A stretch of DNA of 64,000 nucleotides, taken from NCBI GenBank assembly GCA_028709785.1, contig JAQUTK010000020.1, forward strand, positions 1 to 64,000, written 5' to 3'. A program made the translations under genes and the position numbers. The stretch is from Bacteroidales bacterium. GTDB lineage: Bacteria > Bacteroidota > Bacteroidia > Bacteroidales > JAQUTK01. Below the pieces are notes generated by a model. The model did not search any database, was not told the DNA's origin, and worked only from the letters and a program-made list of their open reading frames with translations. Below, piece after piece: positions 25,292 through 36,443 of the stretch. Every line of letters starts with the position of its first letter. Position 1 is the stretch's first letter.

Positions 25292-27598
25292 ATGAAACAT
25301 TGTTTTGTAGTATGTATGGCACTTGTTTTTGTAATGAATCTAAGTGCATGTGCGTCTGTTCCAAAAGAAGTTCCCCCTCAACTGCACGGTTATTGGCAGT
25401 TTAAACCAGACAATCAGAGTGGCTTGTTCGGTATGCAAGTTGGACCTAATTATGTTGAGATCAATAACCACATGATGACGGTTGACAGCATTAATCAATC
25501 GGAGAATGAATACACGATACTCTATCTGTCAAACAAAAAAGGAGAACATCTGTATTTCAAAATTAAGCAACAAGCTAATGATAGTGCTCTGTTTTACACC
25601 CCGGATGGGAAACAGCCATGGCGATGCAAGCATTTCGACCGTAACCCCAATATAGATTACCTGCCGGTAAGTGACTATTCAAAAGTTATTGTTGGGAAAT
25701 GGTTCGATAACAACAGTCGCAAAACACTTGCCATTGAAAAAGGGAAACTACTCTACGATGATAAACGATGGGATATCAATTGGCTGGGAGCGTCTATGAA
25801 ACAGGAATATCATGCATTAATCGAGAATAAAGGTGAGTATCGTCTGATTATTTTGGTAAAACAAGCAAACAATTCGTGGAATCTTACCTTTGATAATAAC
25901 TCTACCGCATTCCTTCCAATGAGTGATGACGTAGATAAATATGCTGTTTTTGGTAATTGGTATGAACCTTCAAAAAACGAATGGACCTATGGCTTCTTTG
26001 AACAATTTGCTATTTACGATGGAAAGTTCTGGACATACAAAGAACTGACTATTAAAAAGAATAAAGGTACTGCTACCCTACAAAACGGGGATGAAACACT
26101 TCAACTAACTCTCACAAAAACAGATGACAGCACCTTACTAATCGTATCGGGAAAGCAAAATGCGATTACGTACAAACTGGCAGGTCGTACACTTCCACAT
26201 TACAAAACAGCTGATGCAACACGCTTCGCCGACAATCATTTTGCCAGAGTAGATACAGCTTATATTACAGGATACATAAGAAACAGAAAAAGCGCTAAGC
26301 CCTTTGAAATTTCACTTCATGGCATGTTCACTGATGAAGATGTTTCGTATTATGGCGATGTAGATAGTATTGGACGTTTCCAGATGAAAGTACCATTGTA
26401 CAATAGTTTGATGGTATCGTTGGTTTCGCTACAAATGTATCAAACAGATGTTTTGGAACCTAACGAGCACTATTTCTTATTCTACGACGAGAACACGAAG
26501 CAAACGTTGTATATGGGGAAAAATGCTCGCATTCACAATGAATTAGCTGCGTTTGATTTTTCCGGGATTCGTGGCTATAGTATTCCGGCAGGTATTAAAC
26601 CTCTCGATTTCTTAGCAATGAGGCAGCAGCAATACAAAATTGCGAAAGAGTACACAAATGACATTATGAAACAGATGCCAAATCCTTCTGAAAAACTGCG
26701 CTATTTTCTTGCCAATTACGCTAAATACAACATAGCACAAGACCTAATGCAATTTCAATATAAATCATACAGAAATACAACAGAAAAACTCCCAGATGAA
26801 TACATGGATTATGTTCGAGATACGATGCTTGCCAATCCTGTAGCCCCAATAACATTAAACAGTGATTTCTTTATTTTTATGAGGGATTTTATGTGGTATT
26901 TTAAAAATCAGAAAGTGAGTCTATCTCTTAGCGCAGATGAAGTGATTAATGCTGTTACTTCTGATAAGATTATTCACGACTATTATTTGGCTTCTGAATT
27001 ATACAAAACGCTAGATAATGAACGTAAACCGTTGGAGAATGAGTTGTTCAATAAAATGATAAGCAGGATAAAAACACCCTTATTCAGGGATAAAATTTTG
27101 GCCACACAGAAGTTCTACACCGAATTACCTGGCAAAAGTCTGGAATATACCGAGAGTCTTAAAAACACCGATCATTTGAAAGAAGCTAAAGATGCGGATG
27201 CGTTGTGGAAGGAACTGATCAGCCCATATAAAGGAAAGATAATATACGCCGATTTCTGGGGTACATGGTGCGGACCCTGCAAAATGCAGATGAAGTATGT
27301 TGCCGACATAAAAAAACAGTTTATCGGAAAAGATGTCATTTTCATGTATTTTGCCAATAACTCACCCGAAGAAGGTTGGAAAAATGTGATTAAAAGCTAC
27401 TCCCTTACGGGTGAGAATATTGTACAATACCGTTTGCCCGATCAACAACAAAGTATGCTTGAAAGACGCTTTGGGGTCAATTCTTACCCGACCTATCTAC
27501 TGATTGACCGGGATGGAAATGTAGTGGATACTAATCCGCCTCGCCCGAGCCAGCAAGAACAAACTGTTGATTATTTGAATAGCTGGTTGTTGAAATAA
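25292..27598 (+). CDS. TlpA-like thioredoxin-fold lipoprotein, copy B
   Basis: A 768-residue predicted lipoprotein (lipobox LSA-Cys20) with a C-terminal thioredoxin domain (WCGPC, Cys660 and Cys663) almost identical to copy A. Before it come three beta-rich units that each start with a G-x-W motif: GYW (33-35), GKW (135-137) and GNW (221-223). The third matches the single unit of copy A. Relative to copy A about 84 residues are cleanly missing before VINAVTSDKI. Expected to be membrane-anchored and to work on disulfides or as a redox chaperone; partner and substrate are unknown. Confidence 0.88.
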   Translation: MKHCFVVCMALVFVMNLSACASVPKEVPPQLHGYWQFKPDNQSGLFGMQVGPNYVEINNHMMTVDSINQSENEYTILYLSNKKGEHLYFKIKQQANDSALFYTPDGKQPWRCKHFDRNPNIDYLPVSDYSKVIVGKWFDNNSRKTLAIEKGKLLYDDKRWDINWLGASMKQEYHALIENKGEYRLIILVKQANNSWNLTFDNNSTAFLPMSDDVDKYAVFGNWYEPSKNEWTYGFFEQFAIYDGKFWTYKELTIKKNKGTATLQNGDETLQLTLTKTDDSTLLIVSGKQNAITYKLAGRTLPHYKTADATRFADNHFARVDTAYITGYIRNRKSAKPFEISLHGMFTDEDVSYYGDVDSIGRFQMKVPLYNSLMVSLVSLQMYQTDVLEPNEHYFLFYDENTKQTLYMGKNARIHNELAAFDFSGIRGYSIPAGIKPLDFLAMRQQQYKIAKEYTNDIMKQMPNPSEKLRYFLANYAKYNIAQDLMQFQYKSYRNTTEKLPDEYMDYVRDTMLANPVAPITLNSDFFIFMRDFMWYFKNQKVSLSLSADEVINAVTSDKIIHDYYLASELYKTLDNERKPLENELFNKMISRIKTPLFRDKILATQKFYTELPGKSLEYTESLKNTDHLKEAKDADALWKELISPYKGKIIYADFWGTWCGPCKMQMKYVADIKKQFIGKDVIFMYFANNSPEEGWKNVIKSYSLTGENIVQYRLPDQQQSMLERRFGVNSYPTYLLIDRDGNVVDTNPPRPSQQEQTVDYLNSWLLK

Positions 27599-27663
27599 CC
27601 TTCTTTCCTATTCTCTGAAAAGCCTTTGGAGAAGTGTGGATTGTAAAGCACAATCCGGCATAC

Positions 27664-27711
27664 TTGTAGTATAATTAAGCATCTCATCTGTGGTGCTTAA
27701 TTGTACTACAA
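27664..27711. terminator. 18-base imperfect inverted repeat between convergent genes
   Basis: TTGTAGTATAATTAAGCA pairs with TGCTTAATTGTACTACAA around a 12-base loop, with one non-Watson-Crick position. It lies between thioredoxin copy B and the sufS end, so it may end transcription from both sides. No long T run follows, so a repeat-element or RNA-stability role is also possible. A smaller hairpin (GGATTGT/ACAATCC) lies at 27638-27656. Confidence 0.6.
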
Positions 27712-27719
27712 TATGTGAA

Positions 27720-28934
27720 TCAGAACATCTTCCGGACACGCTCAATGGCAGTAACCATGGAGTCAATTTCTTCTTTGGTGTTATAAAAGGCAAAAGAGGC
27801 GCGAACAGTTCCTTCAATGCCCAAACGAATCATCAAGGGCTGAGCACAATGATGACCGGTGCGAACAGCAATGCCCAGCCGATCGAGCAAGGTGCCCATA
27901 TCGAAGGGGTGAATATCCTGAACCAAAAAAGAAATCACACTGCCTTTTCGTTCGGCTTCACCAATAATACGCATGCCCTCTATGGTTCTGAGTCGCTCTG
28001 TGGCATAGGTCGTCAATTCGTGTTCATACGCCGCTATTGACTCCATCCCGATGGCAGATACATAATCCAACGCCTTGGCAAGAGCTGTGGTGCCTATATA
28101 ATCGGGGGTGCCTGCTTCAAACTTGAAAGGTAGTTCGTTGAAGACTGTCTTTTCAAAACTTACCGTCTGAATCATCTCGCCGCCTCCCTGATAGGGAGGA
28201 AGCTGATCGAGATACTGTCCTTTACCATACAAGATACCGACGCCCGTGGGACCGTAAATCTTGTGTCCCGAAAAGGCATAAAAGTCGGCATCAAGATCTT
28301 GCACATCCACCTGGATATGAGGCACAGACTGTGCGCCATCAATCAGAGCGGGTACGCCATGAGCGTGTGCGGTGGCAATCATCTCTTTGACCGGATTGAT
28401 CGTTCCCAGTACATTGGAGACATGTGTCACCGAGACAAGTTTGGTCTTTTCTGAAAAAAGAGATTCGTATTCATCCAAAAGTAACTCACCCTTGTCATTC
28501 ATCGGAATCACTTTGAGGGTGACACCTTTGCGTGCGGCAAGCATCTGCCAGGGAACAATATTGCTATGGTGCTCCATGACTGAGATAATAATCTCATCTC
28601 CCTCTGAACAAAAAGCCTCTCCAAAACTGGATGCAAGCAAATTAATGCTTTCTGTCGTTCCCCTGGTAAAGATTATCTCTGTGATAGAACGGGCATTGAT
28701 GAAGCGACGAACCGTCTCGCGGGATGATTCGTGCAGCTCCGTGGCTTGTTGAGAGAGGAAATGAACGCCTCTGTGCACATTGGCATTGACCGAATAATAT
28801 TCATCGGCAATGGATTCAACCACACAACGAGGCTTCTGCGTCGTAGCGCCGTTATCAAAATAGACCAATGGCTTGCCATACACCTGCCGTGAGAGTATCG
28901 GGAAGTCGGTTCGTATCTTTGCTATATCTATCAT
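27720..28934 (-). CDS. sufS: SufS-type cysteine desulfurase
   Basis: A 404-residue PLP enzyme that removes sulfur from cysteine to give alanine and an enzyme persulfide for Fe-S assembly. The PLP lysine is Lys225 (SGHKIYGPTG) and the catalytic cysteine is Cys363 (RTGHHCAQPL), the group II arrangement. It is last in the sufBCDS unit, 7 bases after sufD. Its expected partner SufE is encoded elsewhere in the window, in the gyrB unit. Confidence 0.96.
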   Translation of the reverse strand: MIDIAKIRTDFPILSRQVYGKPLVYFDNGATTQKPRCVVESIADEYYSVNANVHRGVHFLSQQATELHESSRETVRRFINARSITEIIFTRGTTESINLLASSFGEAFCSEGDEIIISVMEHHSNIVPWQMLAARKGVTLKVIPMNDKGELLLDEYESLFSEKTKLVSVTHVSNVLGTINPVKEMIATAHAHGVPALIDGAQSVPHIQVDVQDLDADFYAFSGHKIYGPTGVGILYGKGQYLDQLPPYQGGGEMIQTVSFEKTVFNELPFKFEAGTPDYIGTTALAKALDYVSAIGMESIAAYEHELTTYATERLRTIEGMRIIGEAERKGSVISFLVQDIHPFDMGTLLDRLGIAVRTGHHCAQPLMIRLGIEGTVRASFAFYNTKEEIDSMVTAIERVRKMF

Positions 28935-28941
28935 CTGATTT

Positions 28942-30285
28942 CTATTTACAGTTTTCGCAACCTTTACATCTGTTCAGTTCACCCCGGAAACGCTTTTCAA
29001 CCAACAGATGAAGTCGTTCACGTAAGGCATCGATGCGAATATTGTCAATCACTTCGTTGACAAACGCGAACATAAGCAATAAGCGTGCCTCCCGTTCGGG
29101 TATTCCCCGTGAACGCATATAGAAAAGAGAAGTCTCATCCAACTGTCCGACGGTAGCCCCGTGACTACACTTCACATCATCGGCGTAGATTTCGAGTTGG
29201 GGTTGAGTGAACATACGGGCTTTTCGTGTGGCACAAAGGTTGCGGTTGGTTTGCTGCGAACTTGTCTTCTGAGCTCCGGGGCGAACGAGTACTTTCCCTG
29301 CAAAAGCTCCGGTGGACTCATCGTCAAGGACATACTTGAAGAGCTCTGTACTGGTACAATCGGATGCTGCATGATCAATAAATGTCGAGTTGTCGACATG
29401 CTGATCCTTGTCTGCGATTGCCATGCCATTGAGACTGATCTCTGCTCCCTTTCCGGCAAGCACAACCTCTGTGCGGTTGCGTGTAGATCCGTTAGTCAGA
29501 GTGACGCCGTTGATAAGTACATTACTGTCCGCTTCCTGACGAACATACATATTGCTGATACGGGTAGAAGACATATTTGTTTCTTCCATCTCATAAAGGT
29601 CCAGGACCGATCCTTCACCTGCATAGACCTCGCAAACTTGTGTGGCAAGGAAATTGACATCATCCATCGTATGATCGCACACCAACAGACGCAACTGCGC
29701 ACCTTTACCCAGTACGATCAAGACACGACGATTAACCATAAAATCAACGGTTGAACGAAGAATATTGATTAGCTGCAACGGTTTCTCGACCACGACCCAA
29801 TCAGGAACATAGATGAAAAAGCCATCTTGCGCAAACATGGTATTGACCGCTGTAACCGCGTCTTTTGAAGAGTCGGCCAGTTGTCCGTAATAGTTCTTAA
29901 CCAGGTCAGGGTGACTTTCTGCCATCTCCTTCAAACTGCCCAGAAGAACTCCTTCCGGCAGAAAGGACTTTGGTAATTGTTCCTTGTAGAAGGTATCATT
30001 TACTACAAAATAGAGTGCGGTACTCATATTAGGAACATCGCACTTAAAGACTTCGTGCGGATTGACCGGTATATCCAGACGATTGAGATTGAGCCCATAG
30101 TCTGGTTCGAATAACTTCGCAATATCGGTATACTTATATTGCTCCTGTTTCTTATCCGGGAAGCCTGATTGCTCAAAGCTGGCAAAAGCTTTTGCTCTTT
30201 GAGCATTGAGCACACCCGCACTGTGCTGGCAAATCATCGCCTCATATCGGACAAAGAGATCAATATATTGTTGTTCCGGATTCAT
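28942..30285 (-). CDS. sufD: Fe-S cluster assembly protein SufD
   Basis: A 447-residue scaffold component that pairs with SufB and SufC in the SufBC2D complex. The C-terminal beta-helix has HVDNSTFIDHAASDCTS and CSHGATVGQLDETSLFYMRSRGI, both characteristic of SufB/SufD. It lies between sufC and sufS. The C-terminal end is rich in cysteine (NRCKGCENCK), which is not usual in E. coli SufD and could bind metal. Confidence 0.95.
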   Translation of the reverse strand: MNPEQQYIDLFVRYEAMICQHSAGVLNAQRAKAFASFEQSGFPDKKQEQYKYTDIAKLFEPDYGLNLNRLDIPVNPHEVFKCDVPNMSTALYFVVNDTFYKEQLPKSFLPEGVLLGSLKEMAESHPDLVKNYYGQLADSSKDAVTAVNTMFAQDGFFIYVPDWVVVEKPLQLINILRSTVDFMVNRRVLIVLGKGAQLRLLVCDHTMDDVNFLATQVCEVYAGEGSVLDLYEMEETNMSSTRISNMYVRQEADSNVLINGVTLTNGSTRNRTEVVLAGKGAEISLNGMAIADKDQHVDNSTFIDHAASDCTSTELFKYVLDDESTGAFAGKVLVRPGAQKTSSQQTNRNLCATRKARMFTQPQLEIYADDVKCSHGATVGQLDETSLFYMRSRGIPEREARLLLMFAFVNEVIDNIRIDALRERLHLLVEKRFRGELNRCKGCENCK

Positions 30286-30327
30286 AATTTAATGCTTTAA
30301 TAGAGAGAAGAAATCTCTCAGACTTTA

Positions 30328-31080
30328 TTATTCAGCAACTTCTTCTTTAATCCAATCGTATCCGCGCTCCTCAAGCTGAAGAGCAAGTTCGGGACCGGCT
30401 GTTTTTACAATGCGACCGTTGTACAAAACATGCACAATATCAGGCTTGATATAGTCGAGCAAGCGCTGATAGTGAGTGATCACAATCGTACTGGTCTCGG
30501 CACTTTTCAAGGTATTGACTCCCTGGGCTACAATACGAAGGGCATCAATATCCAAACCGGAGTCTGTTTCGTCAAGAATAGAAAGTCGCGGCTCAAGCAT
30601 GGCCATCTGGAAAATCTCATTCCGTTTCTTTTCGCCACCACTAAATCCTTCATTTACGGATCTGTTGGCTAGTTTATTATCCATCTCCACCACAGCTCGC
30701 TTCTCACGCATGAGTTTGAGAAATTCACTGGCGGAAAGTGAAAGCTGATTTCTGTATTTCCGCTGTTCATTAACAGCAGCGCGCATAAAATTAACCATAC
30801 TGACTCCCGGGATCTCAACAGGATACTGGAAGGAAAGAAATATTCCTTCGTGACTGCGATCTTCCGGACTGAGTTGCATCAAATCTTTTCCATAAAAAGA
30901 GATGCTTCCTTTTGTTACCTCAAAGGCAGGATTGCCGACCAAAACAGAAGAGAGTGTGCTCTTACCTGAGCCATTCGGACCCATGATGGCATGAACTTCA
31001 CCTGGTTTTACAACCAGGTTAATACCTTTGAGTATCTCTTTGCCATTTATAGAAGCGTGTAAATCTTTGATCTCTAACAT
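30328..31080 (-). CDS. sufC: Fe-S cluster assembly ATPase SufC
   Basis: A 250-residue ABC-type ATPase that drives conformational change in SufBC2D. Walker A is GPNGSGKST (34-42), the signature is [10 protein letters not shown] (about 146-155), and Walker B is [12 protein letters not shown] (167-178). Unlike transport ABC proteins it has no permease partner, which fits the neighbouring sufB and sufD. Confidence 0.97.
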   Translation of the reverse strand: MLEIKDLHASINGKEILKGINLVVKPGEVHAIMGPNGSGKSTLSSVLVGNPAFEVTKGSISFYGKDLMQLSPEDRSHEGIFLSFQYPVEIPGVSMVNFMRAAVNEQRKYRNQLSLSASEFLKLMREKRAVVEMDNKLANRSVNEGFSGGEKKRNEIFQMAMLEPRLSILDETDSGLDIDALRIVAQGVNTLKSAETSTIVITHYQRLLDYIKPDIVHVLYNGRIVKTAGPELALQLEERGYDWIKEEVAE

Positions 31081-31123
31081 ATCTTATTTTCCTTTTTATT
31101 TACGTATTAATTATCCGGATGCA

Positions 31124-32572
31124 TCATCCGACAGATCCTTCCAGACTGACTGCCAACAGTTTTTGTGCTTCCACAGCAAACTCCATGGGCAATTTATTGA
31201 TTACCTCTTTGGCATATCCATTCACGATCAGGCCGATGGCATCTTCTGTCTTGATACCACGCTGATTGCAATAAAAGAGTTGATCTTCGCTGATCTTGGA
31301 AGTAGTCGCTTCATGCTCCACAACTGCTGTTTCATTGTGAACATCCATGTAAGGGAATGTATGTGCCCCACATTTATCGCCCAGTAACAAGCTATCGCAC
31401 TGACTGTAATTACGTGCGCCGATCGTTTTCTCAGCCACGCGAACCAGTCCGCGATAAGAATTCTGACTATGCCCTGCCGATATACCCTTACTGATGATGG
31501 TACTCTTCGTATTGTTTCCGAGATGGATCATCTTGGTACCTGTATCTGCCTGCTGATAATTATTGGTTACAGCCACAGAATAAAACTCTGCGGATGAGTT
31601 GTCTCCGGTCAGAATGCAGCTTGGATATTTCCATGTAATTGCGCTACCAGTCTCCACTTGCGTCCAGGAAAGCTTGCTGTTTACTCCTTTGCAATTGCCG
31701 CGTTTGGTTACAAAGTTGAATACACCGCCTTTGCCTTCTGCATCTCCGGGATACCAGTTCTGAACGGTAGAGTATTTGACTTCTGCCCGATCGTGCACCA
31801 TTATTTCTACGATCGCTGCATGCAATTGATTTTCATCTCTCATCGGTGCCGTACAACCTTCCAGATAAGAAACGTAGCTATCATCGTCGGCAACAATCAG
31901 CGTTCGCTCAAACTGTCCGGTATTTGCGGCGTTGATTCTAAAATAGGTGGAGAGTTCCATCGGGCAACGTACTCCTTTGGGTATGTAAACAAACGATCCA
32001 TCAGAAAAAACAGCAGAATTAAGTGCTGCAAAGAAATTGTCACGATAACCGACTACTGTACCCAGATACTTTCTGACCAGATCAGGGTGTTCACGTACTG
32101 CTTCACTAAAGGAACAAAAGATGATACCTTTGTCCAAAAGAGTTTCTTTGAACGTCGTTTTTACAGAAACAGAATCCATAACTGCATCTACAGCCATTCC
32201 ACTGAGTGCAAGCTGCTCTTCGAGTGGAATACCCAACTTATTAAATGTCTTTAATAGCTCAGGATCTACCTCTTCTATGCTTTTGGGCCCTTTCTTCTTC
32301 TGTCTGGGATCGGCATAATAACTGATAGCCTGATAGTCTATTTCCGGGATAGTCAGGTGAGCCCAGGTAGGCATTTCCAATGTGAGCCAATGGCGGTATG
32401 CCTTGAGACGGAGTTCAAGAAGCCATTCAGGTTCTTCCTTTTTGAAAGAAATAAGTCGAATGACATCTTCACTCAAGCCTTTTTCAATAATGTCGGTATG
32501 TACATCGGTTGTAAAACCGTATTTGTACTTTTCCTTCGTAAACTTCTTTATAAGATTATTTCCCTTTTTCAT
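31124..32572 (-). CDS. sufB: Fe-S cluster assembly protein SufB
   Basis: A 482-residue scaffold protein on which the nascent Fe-S cluster is built. Typical blocks are [58 protein letters not shown] and [20 protein letters not shown]. Length matches the family. It precedes sufC by 43 bases. A short hairpin (CGGATG/CATCCG) overlaps its stop codon. Confidence 0.97.
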   Translation of the reverse strand: MKKGNNLIKKFTKEKYKYGFTTDVHTDIIEKGLSEDVIRLISFKKEEPEWLLELRLKAYRHWLTLEMPTWAHLTIPEIDYQAISYYADPRQKKKGPKSIEEVDPELLKTFNKLGIPLEEQLALSGMAVDAVMDSVSVKTTFKETLLDKGIIFCSFSEAVREHPDLVRKYLGTVVGYRDNFFAALNSAVFSDGSFVYIPKGVRCPMELSTYFRINAANTGQFERTLIVADDDSYVSYLEGCTAPMRDENQLHAAIVEIMVHDRAEVKYSTVQNWYPGDAEGKGGVFNFVTKRGNCKGVNSKLSWTQVETGSAITWKYPSCILTGDNSSAEFYSVAVTNNYQQADTGTKMIHLGNNTKSTIISKGISAGHSQNSYRGLVRVAEKTIGARNYSQCDSLLLGDKCGAHTFPYMDVHNETAVVEHEATTSKISEDQLFYCNQRGIKTEDAIGLIVNGYAKEVINKLPMEFAVEAQKLLAVSLEGSVG

Positions 32573-32584
32573 TCTGATACAGTT

Positions 32585-33121
32585 TCATTGATTAGGGGTA
32601 GTCAATTTTTTAACTTGTTTCTCAATATCGCTAAACCACTTTTCCGGTTCAGCCCAGACAAAGAAAAAAGAGGTGACTGTCACTACCGGTTTGTAAAGTA
32701 ACGAATTTTCTTTGAGCTCTCGTGTGATGAAACGATCTTTTTTATCAGCAGCATCTATAACAATAAATAGAATGCCAAGTACCAATACGGCTTTGATCAC
32801 ACCCAGTATAGCTCCGGATAGATGATCCAGCCAGCCAACACAAATTACATGAAGCGCCTTGTGGAGAGAAAGAACGATGATGTGACAACAGAAAAGGATC
32901 ATCGAAAAGCAGATGATGAAAGAGAGAATGGTAAGCGCTTTTTCGGGAATTTCAAACAGCCTGTTCATATAATAGGCCACATTATCAGCCAAATATCGGG
33001 TTGAAAAGAAGGCTATAACCAGGCCAACCAGTAAGCCGGCCTGAATAACAAATCCTTTTTTTATTCCGGATATGATTCCGAAAAGAATGAATAGACAGAT
33101 AATGATGTCAATACTTTTCAT
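32585..33121 (-). CDS. cvpA: CvpA family membrane protein
   Basis: A 178-residue protein with four hydrophobic segments, of the CvpA family (named for colicin V production; true role unsettled). It starts MKSIDIIICLFILFGIISGIKKG, with the family pattern of a short start, a hydrophobic run and a basic loop. The second ATG was chosen because AGAGG lies six bases before it, whereas the upstream ATG directly abuts that site. It lies just upstream of sufB and just after the infB terminator. Confidence 0.87.
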   Translation of the reverse strand: MKSIDIIICLFILFGIISGIKKGFVIQAGLLVGLVIAFFSTRYLADNVAYYMNRLFEIPEKALTILSFIICFSMILFCCHIIVLSLHKALHVICVGWLDHLSGAILGVIKAVLVLGILFIVIDAADKKDRFITRELKENSLLYKPVVTVTSFFFVWAEPEKWFSDIEKQVKKLTTPNQ

Positions 33122-33142
33122 ACGCATCCTCTTGTTTTAGGT

Positions 33143-33187
33143 ATAAAAAAACTGTCATCTCCCTAATGAAAGCGAAGATGACAGTTT
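33143..33187 (-). terminator. Terminator of rimP-nusA-infB
   Basis: On the minus strand a perfect 12-base-pair stem (AAACTGTCATCT with AGATGACAGTTT) around a 15-base loop runs straight into a T-rich tail (GTTTTTTTATACC). It lies 20 bases after the infB stop. Confidence 0.92.
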
Positions 33188-33206
33188 AGGGCCTATTGTC
33201 TGGTTA

Positions 33207-36200
33207 TTACAGTGTCTTTTTAATCTCTATCTGTTCAAAAGCCTCTATAATATCACCCACTTTTATATCGTTGTAATTCTGAAGGCTGATACCACATTCA
33301 TAGTTTACAGAAACCTCTTTCACATCTTCTTTAAACCGCTTTAAAGCATTCAGGTCGCCTGTAAAGATAACGATACCATCACGAATCAAACGAGCTTTAT
33401 TGGAGCGTTTGATCTTACCTTCTTTCACCATAGCACCTGCGACAGTACCAACCTTGGTAATATGAAATACATCTCTTACTTCGGCCGATCCAACTACTTC
33501 TTCTTTAATTTCCGGTGACAACATACCTTCCATAGCAGATTTCACCTCTTCGATCGCATCATAAATAACCGAATACATACGGATATCCACACCATCCTGT
33601 TCTGCCTGACGGCGTGCCTGAGCAGAAGGACGTACCTGGAAACCAATTATAATAGCTTCTGATGCAGCTGCCAAAGAGACATCAGACTCAGAAATCTGTC
33701 CAACTGCCTTATGTATTACATTAACCTGAAGTTCAGGAGTTGAGAGTTTTATCAGTGAATCGGACAGTGCTTCAATAGAGCCATCCACGTCACCCTTGAC
33801 AATGACATTCAATTCCTGGAAGTTACCCAAAGCAATACGTCTTCCAACCTCATCCAATGTAAGGAGTTTCTGAGTACGTAAACCTTGCTCACGTTGGAGT
33901 TGTTCACGTTTGTTCGCAATCTCACGGGCTTCCTGTTCCGTTTCAATCACATGGAATGTGTCGCCTGCAGTCGGAGCTCCGTTAAGGCCAAGAACTAATG
34001 CCGGTGCGGATGGACCCGCTTGCTTAATGCGTTGATTACGTTCATTAAACATCGCTTTTACCTTTCCAAAATTTGTACCGGCTAAGACAATATCACCTAC
34101 CTTCAATGTACCATTTGATACAAGAACAGTAGCAACATATCCACGTCCTTTGTCAAGTGTTGATTCAATGATTGAACCAGTGGCATTTCGATTTGGATTT
34201 GCTTTCAACTCGAGCATTTCTGCTTCTAAAAGCACCTTCTCCAAGAGTTCTTTGACTCCAAGTCCTTTTTTGGCAGAGATATCCTGAGATTGATACTTAC
34301 CACCCCAGTCTTCCACCAAATAGTTCATACCGGCAAGTTCTTCTTTTATCTTTTCCGGATTGGCTGTCGGTTTGTCAATCTTATTTATTGCAAATATGAT
34401 CGGTACACCAGCGGCTGATGCATGATTGATCGCTTCTTTCGTCTGGGGCATCACATTATCATCGGCCGCTACTATAATAATAGCGATATCAGTCACTTTC
34501 GCACCACGAGCACGCATTGCCGTAAAGGCTTCATGTCCCGGTGTATCCAGGAAAGTGATACGTCGTCCATCTTCCAACTTTACATTATAAGCACCAATAT
34601 GCTGGGTTATACCACCGGCCTCACCAGCAATTACATTCGCCTTACGAATATAATCCAGCAAAGAAGTCTTACCATGATCGACATGCCCCATCACCGTAAC
34701 GATTGGCGGACGGGATTCCAGGTCTTCCTCGGCATCTGCTGTATCCTGAATGGCTTCAGCAACTACTGCGCTTACATATTCTGTCTTAAAGCCAAATTCC
34801 TCCGCAACGATATTAATCGTTTCTGCATCCAGACGTTGGTTGATGGACACCATCATTCCAATGCTCATACATGTGGAAATAACCTGAACAACAGGGATGT
34901 CCATCATCCTGGCAAGATCATTAGCAGTTACAAACTCGGTAATCTTGAGTGTCTTGCTTTCCTGTAATTCCTGTTCTTCCTGCTCAGCCATGCGCTGATA
35001 ATTAGCATCACGTTTATCACGACGATGCTTAACACCCTTTCCTTTTCCTTTGTTAGTCAGGCGGGCTAATGTGTCTTTGATCTGCTTCTGAACATCACCT
35101 TCGTTTACTTCAACCTTCACAGGTTTCTTGAAACGGTTGTTCTTATGTGAGGCATTGTTGTTTGAAGAAGCCGTGTTAGGAGTTGTGGCAGAACGTGGCT
35201 GGGTATTGGTCAAAATGCCAACACTCTTTTCAATGTCTACACGTTCTTTGTTTATTCTCTTACGTTTCTTCTTCGGATCATTTGATTCAGTCACACCACC
35301 ACCAGTGGAGCGAACTGAAGATTGTTCTGTTTTTGGAGTAAAGACTTTTTTCTCACCCTCTTTAGCGGGTTGAAGCAGAGGTTTTCTTTGCGCAAGTCTA
35401 TCTTTTTCTTTCGTATCGCGCTCTTTCCTTCTTTCTTCCTTCGTCTTCTTTTTGGGACGTGTCTGTTGATTGATCGTATCCAAATCTATTCGACCAACAA
35501 CATTTATTTTATTCTCGAATTTTGCAACATCGATCTTGTATACATCATCAGATTTTACGGACGATTCATCTGCTTCAGGTTCTGATGCTTTTTTCTCTTC
35601 CGGTTTTTGCTGTTCTAATGTCGGCTGCAAAAGTTCTTTGGATTCCACTTTTTGGGGTTCAACGTTCTCAAGAACAGTTTCCTTCTTCTCAACCTTTTTT
35701 TGATCTGCATGCTGCACCACCGGAATTACTTCTTCAGCTTTTTTCGGTTCCGGTTTCTGTTCTGTTATTTTTGGAATCTCTTTCTTTGGATGCTCCACAT
35801 CCGGACGCTGAACTTTGGGCTCATCTTTCTTCACAGAATCAACAACAGCAGGCTTTATCACCTGTTTTTCCTTTTCAAAAGAAGGATCAGAAGAGGTTTT
35901 AGGAAGTACAGGAGTCACCACTTTCGGCTGCTCAACCGGGCTCACCGCATTGATCTTTTCAATATTCTGACGATTCTGAATGGATGTAGCTTCTGGAGCT
36001 AAAGAGGACACCTCTGCAACAGAGGACTTCTTCGTATTTAAAGCGTCAAGATCTATCTTATCAACAGTTTTAATTCTTGGCATTAAATCAGCCGGTACAT
36101 GAGATTTTTTCAGATCCGGTTGAGCAGGTGCTACATTAGGCACTTCTGCGACTGCTTCTTGAATCTTATTTCCACCAACTGGTTCAGCGGCAGCTTTTTC

Positions 36201-36410
36201 TCTATCAATGCGGATTTGCTCCAATTTCTTGAGTTCCTTATCGATATCAATCCCTTTACCAAATTCCTTAAGAAGAAGGACATATGCTTCTTCAGAGATT
36301 TTCGTGTTAGGATCTGCTTCCACTTTTATCCCCTTCTTGTGTAGATAATCAACCAAGGTAGTTGTTCCTACATTTAAATCTCTCGTTACTTTATTTAATC
36401 TTATTGACAT
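33207..36410 (-). CDS. infB: Translation initiation factor IF-2
   Basis: A 1067-residue GTPase that places initiator fMet-tRNA on the ribosome. The GTPase domain holds GHVDHGKT (575-582), DTPGHEAF and NKID. The C-terminal domains follow with the GSAEVRDVF and [13 protein letters not shown] signatures. The N-terminal half (about 80-470) is a long, low-complexity charged region rich in Lys, Glu, Pro and Val, which accounts for the size being above E. coli IF-2 (890). It is last in rimP-nusA-infB. Confidence 0.97.
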   Translation of the reverse strand: MSIRLNKVTRDLNVGTTTLVDYLHKKGIKVEADPNTKISEEAYVLLLKEFGKGIDIDKELKKLEQIRIDREKAAAEPVGGNKIQEAVAEVPNVAPAQPDLKKSHVPADLMPRIKTVDKIDLDALNTKKSSVAEVSSLAPEATSIQNRQNIEKINAVSPVEQPKVVTPVLPKTSSDPSFEKEKQVIKPAVVDSVKKDEPKVQRPDVEHPKKEIPKITEQKPEPKKAEEVIPVVQHADQKKVEKKETVLENVEPQKVESKELLQPTLEQQKPEEKKASEPEADESSVKSDDVYKIDVAKFENKINVVGRIDLDTINQQTRPKKKTKEERRKERDTKEKDRLAQRKPLLQPAKEGEKKVFTPKTEQSSVRSTGGGVTESNDPKKKRKRINKERVDIEKSVGILTNTQPRSATTPNTASSNNNASHKNNRFKKPVKVEVNEGDVQKQIKDTLARLTNKGKGKGVKHRRDKRDANYQRMAEQEEQELQESKTLKITEFVTANDLARMMDIPVVQVISTCMSIGMMVSINQRLDAETINIVAEEFGFKTEYVSAVVAEAIQDTADAEEDLESRPPIVTVMGHVDHGKTSLLDYIRKANVIAGEAGGITQHIGAYNVKLEDGRRITFLDTPGHEAFTAMRARGAKVTDIAIIIVAADDNVMPQTKEAINHASAAGVPIIFAINKIDKPTANPEKIKEELAGMNYLVEDWGGKYQSQDISAKKGLGVKELLEKVLLEAEMLELKANPNRNATGSIIESTLDKGRGYVATVLVSNGTLKVGDIVLAGTNFGKVKAMFNERNQRIKQAGPSAPALVLGLNGAPTAGDTFHVIETEQEAREIANKREQLQREQGLRTQKLLTLDEVGRRIALGNFQELNVIVKGDVDGSIEALSDSLIKLSTPELQVNVIHKAVGQISESDVSLAAASEAIIIGFQVRPSAQARRQAEQDGVDIRMYSVIYDAIEEVKSAMEGMLSPEIKEEVVGSAEVRDVFHITKVGTVAGAMVKEGKIKRSNKARLIRDGIVIFTGDLNALKRFKEDVKEVSVNYECGISLQNYNDIKVGDIIEAFEQIEIKKTL

Positions 36411-36443
36411 ACTTATCTTTTAACCATTCGCGATATCTCTTGT

